Positions 44,929 to 56,900 of a DNA stretch of 64,000 nucleotides are shown piece after piece (within the stretch, counting starts at the first letter, position 1; the number at the start of each line of letters is the position of its first letter). The DNA comes from Mactra quadrangularis (Eukaryota; Mollusca; Bivalvia; Venerida; Mactridae), in the NCBI GenBank assembly GCA_025267735.1, contig CM046297.1, positions 9,980,515-10,044,514 on the forward strand, read 5' to 3'. Made by a program: the position numbers and the translations under genes. The notes beneath the pieces were generated by a model. The model was not told where the DNA came from, searched no databases, and was given only the letters and a program-made list of their open reading frames with translations.

Positions 44929-47900
44929 GTAAGAAATATCACATGACTTTGTTTTAAGGATCAAGTGACTGTGGGTGTGGGGGGGGGAGGGTTATAAGCT
45001 TTAAATAATTCCATTTATTCTTCTACTAGGAGTAAGTAATTTTTACCGTTTTGAGAAAAATTGGCATTATTGTGGAATTAAAATGAATTGGCGAAAATGA
45101 ATTGGGTCTACCAGGTTTCAAACCTTAGTCCCTGAGGCTAATTGATTTAAAGTTAAGTGAAGTTAACTACATGTATTTGCTGATAGTAGAAAATCCAACA
45201 TTTTTGTGGACATGTATGAAGGATTTGATTTGTATTAACCAGGAATCGAACTTTTATGTCTTGCCGGATTAAAGTTTTATTAAACTAACCACTTGCTTAT
45301 GGCAGAAAGTTCATAGGCGGATCTAGTGGGGGGTGAGGGTCAGGGGGGGGTCTGGACTAGGGCTGTAACGATTCACCGATGCATCGTGAGATCGTATTCG
45401 CGACTTCCGATACGGGTGTATCGAATCGCGTCCTAAAAAATCGCGATTCAGAGGGTCTTTTAGTTTACAAGAAATCAGTTAAACAAAATATACTATATAC
45501 ATTTGTATCTATAGCATTTAACTTGCAATTGCAATATTAACTAAGTGTCCAGTCTAGAGCGCGCCATTGGCCCCTCATGAACGCAAATGGTGCAATATCA
45601 ATCATCTATTGGGCCCGTCGGGCGCACTCGCCGAAAATATGGCTATATAGCGAATTTGACAACTTTTCGTATATCCTATGGCATTTGGTTTCGTTACATC
45701 CATTTTGCTAAATTAAACGGGTACCTCAGTCTTCGAATCTAGCTACCGGGCCGAAGACCGAGTCTGTCTTAAACGTCGACGGTACATCCATTTTGCTAAA
45801 TTAAACGGGTACCTCAGTCTTCGAATCTAGCTACCGAGCTGAAGACCAAGTCCGTCTTAAAGGCCGACGGTTTGTTAAAAAGATACCTCGCAAGACCGAA
45901 TGTCTGGTAGCAATTTCAATAGCAATATTACTAAAAATAGATAATTGAACATAAAAATTGCAGTTTCAAGCAACTAATTATTCGGACGCTAAAAATCCAG
46001 CCGAGAGTCCGCAATACGCATTTAAATTTTATCCACGCTTGTAACAATCATAGACAATATTACTTATGTGTAAGGCGTCCTCAAAAAATCAATAGTGCTA
46101 CATATATGACGGCTCGATAAAATTGATTACATAATCAAACGGTTGCAATTAACAAACACGTGACAAACTTTGGTGAACATTGATTGAGGAAGATAACACT
46201 TTCTTTTATGTTTGCCGATAAGCTGATAATTGTTATTAATTATTAGCGTGTTGTGTGGCAGTTTAAATGGACATAATTAGTTGATTTTTAAATAAACTAA
46301 TTCGTTAAATTCCACTAGAAACAAACAACTTTGTCATTATTTTACAACAAATAAAGTTATTTGTATTTTATTATTCATAATGTGGTATTCCATTTCGTAA
46401 AAATAAAATTCCTCTAATCATTATTTTGTTATGTCATACATTTTCGCGACCCACGCTATCGCTTTTTTAATTTTATGATTGTTTGATAAAAATATCATAA
46501 TTTGTCTATGCATTTATACCAAATTTACAATCTACATCGTATCGCGATTAATATCGTTATCCCGAGGCATATATCGCGAAACGTATCGTATCGCGACCTT
46601 GGCCACGATATGCAGCCCTAGTCTGGACCCCCCCTAGAATTTCCAAAATGTGCCTGTCCATTAGTGTTTTCTTTGCTATAAGACATTAGTAGCAGGAAGC
46701 CTATTTTATCGGGGCTTAACATAGATTTAATGGTTATGTAGTTTTTGTTATTAATATGTTGCATTATTCTGTAAAATGTGTATAATGTGGTTGTGGTTGG
46801 TAAGATTGGACACCCCCTAGAAAAAAATCCTGGATCCACCCCTGAAGTTGCAACATTAGTATGGAAATATTATGTATGAGTATGATTTGCATCCTTCAGA
46901 AATCAAACCAGACTCACTAGATTCAAAGTACTGTGTATAATAGCTATTAGACCATAGTTGCAGCCATTATACAATTATTTGTTGTTATTATTTTGTTATG
47001 AATGATGCTGTTTAATGACAAAAAAGTATGTTGTTTATTTTTTGGAAAATAATTGTTTTTTGAGTGACAATAATTACATAGTTGATTGTTTGTTGATTGT
47101 TTTTGTGAATGCAATGAAATGTATTTATATACAAGATATTTTAATGTTTTTGTTCCCTCGACATTTTTTACTGATAGAATGTTTGTCTGTTTTGTTTGTT
47201 GTTTAAAGGTTATTTAAAGCTAGTTTGTCTGTGTTGATATATGTTGGTACAAATAAGTCTTGTTAAAGAAAACTGATTTTGTTAGTTAGTTGTGGATAAC
47301 ATTTCAAGAATGATGAACAGGGTAAAAAGCCCCCGGCTAGCTTAGTTGGTAATAAGCGCACAAGTCTACTGATCGAGGGGTCGTTGGTCCGATTCCTGGG
47401 AGGGGCATACTTTCGTGGAGCTTGGTCGTGAAATTATTTGTACAGCCATTCTCCCTCCTACCAATGATTATTAATTATGTAGGGCAGTTGTCAGTCACTG
47501 ATGAAAGTACCTGCTAAGTAGTTGGTTAACAGCTAAATCCAGAGATTTAACATTTCCAGGAACAGTGAATAGGCTGCCATTATTTGACCTATACAATAGT
47601 ATGGCATTAAACCCAACAAAAACAAACAAACAGGGTAAAAGAACCATATGAACAATATTACCTACAAATCACCCCTTTAATGCAACGCTGCTCTAAATGA
47701 GAGGCCTAAATTAAACTATGTTGCATTTTAACAAAGTCTAATGACCCCTTGGCTCCTAAAATTTCAAATCTGGTCTAACCTTTTTAATGCTGAAAATTGA
47801 TTTTTGAAAAACCCGAGTTGTATAAGGCCAACAAAATGTAAGTTGTATCTATTATTTTATAAATAGATATATTGTTTGTATGTTTTCAGGAACTTAAAGT

Positions 47901-50900
47901 GGTCTCAGTACCTAAAAATCAATATGGTAATTTTTACAAGGGAGATTCTTATATAATATTATCAGTAAGTTCTTATATTATCTTATTATTTAAACACAGT
48001 TCATATAAAGTTACTAACAAAACAAGTTTTATACAAGTATAAGAATTATTCCTGAATTTCAAATTTGTACAACCACAAACATGTCAAAAAATTAGATCTA
48101 CCATGCATCTGAATTCAATTAGTATGAAGATTTCAGAATTTTCACAATTTTGAATTTTCTGACTCCAACCTATATATTTCCTTGCAATGTCTGAAAGTGA
48201 AAAGCCAAAGAACTTTTTAAGCTTTTTATCCCACTATGAGTCATTGAGTGGCCAATGGAATTACTATATGGTGACATAAACCTTTAAGGGTAAATCTGTT
48301 GTTACTTGATTTGCTCCCTCTTCAAAAAGCGCTATCAAGACTTGAATTTAGTATTTTAAACTGGATTAAATGAATTTCTCTTTAGGAAAATTTCTGTAAA
48401 ATTGACATTTCTGTACATTATACAATGTATATGTTATATTTAAATACACCATGAATATCAAAAGTTCTCTAGCTGACTGAACTATGTATGTCTCTAATTA
48501 AGGACATATTAAGTCACTAAAGCTGTTGTAATACATTCACTGACCTTCTTAATATTTTAATTAAAAATGTTCAATTAGAAATTTTCACTTGGTTGAAGTT
48601 AAAGCATAGGATATTTGATTGCTTGATAGGTGGATTTCTATGGTTATGTACTTACAAGTATTTAAGGGCATGCTTATGAAGTCATAATTCTGCTTGAATA
48701 CAAAGGGCTGTTTTCATTGAGTGTTGTACTGTATATATTTTTTACCTGAATTTGTCAGTATATTTAATATGTTGTATTTTCTCTGATATAATGTCTAGCT
48801 TTATTACAATAAGGCTTATTTCTTAAATATTTTTTTCAAAGTATTCTGTACTGCACTTCAATTTGTATTCTGCATACACTGGACCGTGAAATTTTAGGGT
48901 TACGTACAACTCTGTAGCCTATTCAATTACCCTAAATGTTCCAAAACGTTCTGTAACGTTACATTAATTTTGGTACTCCTCGGCCGTTTGCTGCGAATTA
49001 TCTCAGACATATTTAGACGCTATTTTGAAACTACCAATGTTGAAGTAAACAAATATACGATCGTTTAGGCAATGAGTGATGTTTCATTTTAGTCCATAAA
49101 TTTTGAAACATCACTCATTGCCTTAACGATCGTATATTTGTTTATTAGATCAGATTATTCACAGCAAATGGCCAAGGAGTTCCGAATGTAATGTTACAGA
49201 ACATTTTAGAACGTTTAGGGTAATTGAACAGGCTACAGATTTAAACATTTATTTTAACTATTTGTCCAGGGTATCAATGAAATGAAAACAACCCTCTGAC
49301 ATTTAGGTATTGGTCTGTGGTGATGAGTAGATGGTTCTTGCATGTTCAGATGACTAGTGGGTACTTTAGCATGACTGAAAAAATTCAATTTTAATTAGTA
49401 GAATTTTGTAGATAGTGGCTATGCAATTTTGGATAAAATTTCTACCTCAATGAAAAACCAAGGTTGATTTTGGATTGGAATGAAACCAGCAGGAAGCTGG
49501 CTGTTAAATGAATATCTATCCAATGTCATAAACACTTGGCGACGCCCACTTTCGCATAAAATATCAGTAAATATAATTATTATATAAAGTGTGATGTGTT
49601 TACCCTGAAATGTCGTTCTATATATATTTTTATGTTAGTATACTTATATTTGTGCAGTCTTGCGTATTAATAATAATATAATAAATAATTATAGTTTCAG
49701 TAGTGTAGCTATTTTATAAATTGAAGAAAATTTTCTAAATTATTCATGCAGTAAACTTTCATAATTTGCTTGGATTGCAAAATAGTTCGTTAGATTTTAT
49801 GAATTGATTATTCAATTTTAATGTTTTGATGAATATATTATTGTAAATTTGTAATATACTATTGCTTCCTTGCTTTATTCATTTTCAAAAAATCTTGTAC
49901 ACTTAAATATTAACATATCATATATTGTGTCTGTGTATTTTTATTACGTTTATGTATTTTTCCTTTCTATGTACTTAAATTCAGTCTTTTATCTTTATTA
50001 TAATTAGCATAATTTTGTTAATATTAAGTTTTAACCAAAGAAGGCCAACTTAGAAAAAAATGTTTGTTTCTATCGTGAAAGTTTCCTGTAAAGTATAGAT
50101 AGTTGTTCAATTACATGTCTATATATGGTTTCCATAGAAACCATGATAGAATACTGGTTCTGTCTAGATACTTCTTGATTAAGTTTTACATAACTTCTCA
50201 AATGAGAATGGTTTCTAGTAAAACTATTAATTTGTTATATATTGATTAAAAGTAAATCTTTCATGAAGCTTATTATTTGTCTAGGTATTGTGAAACCCTC
50301 AAAGTGATTCTCTTGGCATATAGTCTCTGACTTTAAAATTCTAATCTGACTCGCTTAAAGTCGTCTTCTTCTTTTCTTTCCCTCTACAACGTGACAGGCC
50401 GGCCACATCGATGAAGGTTGCCGTCTTCTTCAGATCCTCCATCGCGCCGTACAATTTTGTTCTTAACTCGGTCTCCTCTGGCCACACTGCTCTTCTCTGT
50501 TGTTCTAGGAGAGAACAATTTTGTAGAAGGTGTTCAGCAGTTTGATTGTCATTCCCACAGGAGCACTTAGGAGAGGCAGCTAATTTCAGTTTACACATAT
50601 GAGCGTTCAGCCTGTTATGACCTGTGCGGAGCCTAAAGATGGTTACATGTACTTGCTCCTTCCTTCGCTTAAAGTCAATAAAGTATTGTTTTATACAAAA
50701 TTGTAATTAAGGATCAAAGCACATTTGTTTGTGACTCACACGAAATGGAATGCATGGTGTTTTACACTGCATTTTAACACTTTCGAAACAGTTGTAGCCA
50801 TTAAAGTATGGAAGCTAATGAGTTGATAGAATCATTGATTTGGGAATGGCTTAAGTATTTGAGTCTATTTAATTGTAAAACTTGAACATTTTATTTGAAA

Positions 50901-53900
50901 CCAGTCTCATTTTGAAGAACCTTGTAAACCAGCTTGGAGTCTGTTCTATGCTATAAGCATGGTATTATTTCTTTTATTGTTTTTTAATCTTTAACTATTT
51001 CTGGTTGATATGGAAACATGTTGTTTATAAATCTATACATGTATGTAAATATATATATATAATGTTATTGGTTACTATGGTAACAGCTATCATCACCGGG
51101 GAGACGACGGGGATCAGCCGTACAGGTAAACATGATACATGTAACATATTGTTGTGCTGCATTGCTATGGCAACCAAGTATTCTATGTATTGGTTTCAGT
51201 ATGTTGTGTAATAATTTGCATCCTTACATTTTTTATTGCTACAATTTCTAAAAAAATGATAATTTATGATAATTTATTATCTAATTTGCATGAAATTATT
51301 TAAGCTGGAAATTATTTTAATTCACTCAGTAATATTTTTTGTTTGTTTTATTTTTTGCATGATTGCCTCAATTTGCCTGTACAATGTAGAATTTGTATGG
51401 AATGTCTGAAAGATTGTATGAATTAATTTAATACATTGTATTCTAATGATTATATAATAATAATAATAATCATGTTTGGGTTATTTAATTAGGTTTTGAA
51501 TTAATTTAATTAATAATCAATTAATCCTGATTTCTCTGTATGTTTTGGTATAATGGTTGTGTGATATTTGGGAATGGTATTTACCATACTGACCAGTTTG
51601 AAGTTCTTTCTGGTAATTGAGATTTTCATTTTATAATTGAGTGAAATTTTGCTGATAATTAAACACTAATCTAATTTCTTTTCAATTTTTACTGCTAATT
51701 ATTTGCTAATTTTTCATTTTGCTTTTGATTAAGATATTTTTATGATTTTTTTTCTATGACTAGTTTCACATTTTTGGTTAAGTCATATGATCCTTCTACT
51801 GCTTGCTTTTTAGAAGTGTTGCTAGAAACCTAGATCTTTGCCAGACATTTAGTGAATATAAATTTGGCTTTGAGTAAAGATAAATATACAATATCAATTT
51901 TGTACTTCTGGTGTTCTTATTTACATGTTTAGTAGCTGTTGTTTGATATTGTTTAGTGTGGTGTTAAATAGTGTTTGAACATGTCTGGTATTTTATAGTG
52001 TTTGAACACTTATGTGGTATTTAATTAGGTTTGAACCCATGTGTACAGTTATCACTAGTGTTTAAGCATGTGAATGATAGTCAATGTTTTTAAACATACT
52101 TGTGGAATAAAATAGCGTTTAAACACCCTTCTTGTGGTAATCAATAGTGTTTTGAAAACATGTATAGCGATCAATGATGTTGTTACACATACATAGTTTT
52201 CAGTAGTGTTTAAACACATGTGGTAATCAATGTTTTTTGAACACAGAAGTGTTTGATCACTTACATAGGTATAATCACTGGTGTTAGAACACTAGTTTTG
52301 GATAATCAAATGTGTTTGAACTCATTCATATCCTGTATACATATCTGCAATCTTAGCATTGCTAGTAGGTTTAAGGGTTCTACTTTGTGACTAGACTAAG
52401 GGTTCATAGTTTTTGGGGTGCTGTACGTGTGCAAGTATGTAGCAATAAACTTAATGTGCATTTTAAAGTTATGCTTATTTGGTTTCTATGTATTTGAAAT
52501 TTTAAAGGAGATATGCATTATGCCCAGCTGAGTTGCAGTAAAGTGTTGACTTTGTACTATGACCCAACATTAATGCGATGGTTAAAACATAAGTTTAAAT
52601 AAAATTGAACTCAATTTTCAGGTGTAAAATATAAGGTATAATTTTACATGTATTAAATTAAATAACTTTCAGTAGTCAAGACTACATGTATACTATATTT
52701 CTTAAATTAGAAAAAGTCTTACCAATAGACAATCCCAGTAATTTAGTCTGACAAAGTTATCTCCCCTGACTTGTCTTCAAATCTGCCATTAAGGTACTGA
52801 AGATTGTCTAAAATAAGAGGTCGCATTATTGTAAGGTCAGATATTGTATTGTAGATATTGGTGAATTATGAATCAACCATAAATAAATATTAATTGAGTA
52901 GTAACTACTTTTTCTATGACATACTTCTATCTCCTTTAAATAAGCTTGTTTTAACTAACCCCTTTTTGCCCTTTAAGATAAAAAATGTGTAATTCTATGA
53001 CACACCTACAAATCATTTTTTCCTCCAATATTTCAAATGATGTCCTAGATTTTAACATGACCTTTATAAAACCATGTGGTAACGTCCTAGTTTTTAATCC
53101 CTTAGAGTTAGCGTGGGTAGAACAAGACTTAGTATTTCATTGACAAACCTTAATGGCCTCTGACAAGATGGGACAACATGGGTGTGATGAAATATGAGAC
53201 TTTATAACTTAATGCTTGGTATTGTTAAATTGTTTATTTAATATTGATTGTACTAAAGTTCTGTATTTAAATAGGAGTAAGACTTTTATTGTATGAAATA
53301 ATGAAAAAATAATAGTCTTGATGGGACAGTCACCAATGCCTTAAATTTTGCACTAGACCAAATTTTATGTTTTATAGTTAAACGCTAGCCCAACTATATG
53401 AAAAAAGTAATTGATTTCGACTTTAACTAAACCTTGACTTTGGGATTGTTTGATAAGGAGATGGCCCACTCACAGTGGGCGTATTTGACATGCTGGGTCA
53501 AACTGGGATCTCTGGGGCTGTCTGAAATAATGCCATGAAAACTAGCTTGATGTACTGGATACTTTAAAAATGTTGAAAGTCACATAGCACAAAAATGAAT
53601 AAATAATTGAACTCATTATTTTTCTGCAGAATAACTTGCAAATACAAATTTTAATTCCTTGAAGAACATTATATTCCTCATAGCATACTTAATTGAGTAT
53701 CTAAATCAGCAGGGTTAATGTATGCACCACTTACCGTTGAATACAATTTAACAATATTGATGCACAAGTAGCGTGTTCAGTTACCGCGAACGTTACAGAA
53801 CGTTACATAACGATACATTTGGAACTCCTCGGCCATTTGCTGCGAATAATCTCGGACATATTTAGAAAGTATTTTTAAACTACCGGTGTTGAAGTAAACA

Positions 53901-56900
53901 GATTTATGGCCGAGGAGTTCCGAATGTATCGTTATGTAACGTTCTGTAACGTTCGCGGTAACTGAACACGCCCAAGATATATTTGTTTATGAGTTAATAT
54001 GTAAATGTATTAATACAATAGTATGTCCAAATAAGGGACTACTTTAATTTGATCTCCATGGCAATTAGAAGTAAGAAAACATTTAATTATGTTAATGTAT
54101 TTAGGAAGTTTTCATTTTACTTGTTAGCAACATAAGAATTTTGGTTAGTAAAGTGTGAAATAGTTGATACAAGTTAATTTAACATCTTTTATGTGTTATT
54201 TATTTTCTCTGTGTGATAGAAACTAGATTTAAGGTTTGCTTGGATGAGGGAGGAAACATACTTTCTTCTTGTACATAAATAGGACCAGCCCAGTGTAACA
54301 GCCCAGTTTCTACCCTGACTAATTTTTCAGCAAGGAACTAAAATCCCAGGCCTTTTTTTCTGCTAGGGCTTCTACACAGGTAAGCCTAAGTCAGAAACAA
54401 TTCTGATTATCAATCCAGTTAGTGGGTTATGTTCCAGGGACAGGGCTTTTTTTCAATGTTTGGGGAAGGGGCCCCCAGGGGCCTTTTCTTATATACTAGT
54501 AGAACATTTGGGGAAATTTTATCGCAATTTCATAGAAAGGGGAACAAAAAATCCAAGTTAAATCCCAAATTTGGGGAAAACGCATGATTTTAAAGAAATT
54601 TCAAATTAGGGGAAGGCGCCTGTAAACGGCCCCTGTTATATAAGGAAAATAAGGCCTGAGGGATCAGGATCTACATATCTTGGTGGGGTTTTGTCATGAA
54701 ATATTTTCATTTGCCGTCCTCCTACCTACCTGTGTATCAATTAAGTAGGACAGTTGCCAGCTGCCGGCAAGAGTATGTGCCTAGTAATAGATTTAAACCT
54801 TAGGTTTTACTGTATTTTAATATTTTATAGCTGTCTTATTAAGGTTTAAAGAATGAGGAAATAAAAAACATAATCTAGAGAAATAATTTATTATGTTGTT
54901 AATTGAATGAAATGTCAGACTATCATTGTTAATTACATGATATGACATTATTTTAGGAAATAAGATCAACATTTTTACATATACTCTATATCAGTGGGTC
55001 GCAGGGCAACAATAGTTTACATCCTTCTTTATTTACATGTAGTTAGACTAGTTTATTGCTGGCCCTTCAATATAGTAGACTTTTTTCCTTATAAGGTAAA
55101 AACTTGATAACCAGTAACTGTCTGGACCACCCTTTTCTTTATATAACCAAGGGCTGTTTACAGGCCCCTTCCCACTCCTGAAATTTCTTTAAAATCATGC
55201 ATTTTCCCCCAAATTTGGAGTTTACATTGGATTTTTTGTTCGGCTATCTATGAAATCGCGATAAATTTTCCCCATACATTCTACATAATGAAAGACCCCA
55301 GGTCCCTTCCCCAAATAGTGCAAAAATCCCTGTAATGAAGTAAATGCAGTCTGGTCTTCCCGTTTGATAATGTGTTGCCTGACTTTTTAAATGGATTTAG
55401 AAGGTTTACCAGTGGGTGTAACAGTGGTCAGTAGTTTAGGGCTGGGTACTTGATCTGAGACTTAGTGGTCAGTGGTTTAAGTCTGGATGACCTGAGGCTG
55501 AGTGCTTTGGTCAGCACTTTGACACAAGGATCTCAGGACTCAGGAATCTTAGACTAAACTGTGGCCAGTGGTTTACTGTAAGTCTGGATGACCCGAGACT
55601 GAGTGCTGTCTGTCTGGCCAGTGGTTTTAGACTGAGTGACCTAATTTTGAGTGTTTGTGGTTCAGTGACCTAAAGGTTAAGTGGTTTGAGTCTCTGCATC
55701 ATGTCCTTATTAAATGCTCCCTCCTATGCAAAAATACTGGTAGTTACTATGAAACATAACTCTTCTGATGCGCCCAGCCACTTTTATTCTGCCTCCCTGC
55801 CATTTGCGTTCCACGATAATCCATATTTATTATAATATAAACTAAACTACATGTTAACTGTATATTATCATGCAAAATGTTGTATACTATTGCCTTCAAC
55901 AATTGTATAAGAAATCTATACCAGCAATTATGAAATAAAAAATCAATATTATGACATATTGTAATATCTAAAACTTCATATTTCATATTATTTCAATGTT
56001 TTTGTTGAAATATTTATTATGTATAAAAATAGTTCCGTAATATATACTACATATTTTTTTTATTGTTTATATCAATACACTATATTATTTAAAGGTCAGA
56101 CAAGAGTATTGTATGTTGTATTTTTATGTTATAGTCGTAATATAAGTCTTGTATACATTGTATTAAAAACAATGTAATGTTACATGAAGGAGGATGGTAG
56201 TTGTGTCATCTGGTTATAATAAAATAAGGTTTTTTATCATGACTTTTTTAAATGTGTGAATGACTTATAAACATATGATACATTAATTGGTTGTATGATT
56301 TGTTTATTGGTCAAATTTACTTAACTGTCAATCGGAAGTGCATGAACCCTATTTATTTAAATAATTACTGATAAGTGGGTACAGAAATACTGTAGTGAGT
56401 ATTTAAATCAGCAGAGTTATTATATGCACCACTGACAGTTGAATAAAAGTTATCAATACCCATGGTGGTCTGTGAGACTGCTGGACTGGGTGATGCAAGG
56501 TGTTACAAAGTAACAATGGCTCTATACAGGAAGAAGCAATTGGTTCTTGTTGTAAGTTAAGGCAAGTTTTCTGTTGTACAGTACCTAGTTAATTGTGTTG
56601 ATAAATTAAGTGAAATTCAAATGATGAAATGGTATTCTAAATCCTGTGTTTAAAGTATATTTGCCATGAATTTGAATACAATTTTTCTATTTTTTGAAAA
56701 GAGGGAAGAATATCTGGATCCTCTGACTGTTTTCCCATTGCCCCATGCAAATTTTGTCATACAATACATATAATGTTGACACAAGACAGCTGTATCAACT
56801 ATATAGTGTAACATTGTACCTAGTGATATGATGGCACACAAGTTTAGTTATGTTTTTATTACTGAATAGTTTATATCACCGATACTAAGTTATGTATGCA

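Larger units (their letters stand above)
45313..46845 (+). mobile_element. Repeat G copy 2, split by a hAT element
   Basis: TAGGCGGATCTAGTGGGG with G runs at the left, and CCTAGAATTTCCAAAATGTG, GCCTGTCCATTAGTG, TTGTTATTAATATGTTGC and AATCCTGGATCCACCCCTG at the right, form one repeat-G copy once the hAT insert is removed. Orientation is opposite to copy 1. Confidence 0.8.

Noticed and set aside
50341..50598. Host zinc-finger gene exon
   Set aside because: The CxCG...[10 protein letters not shown] pattern is the known end of LINE polyproteins, and a 12-bp TSD frames the segment.
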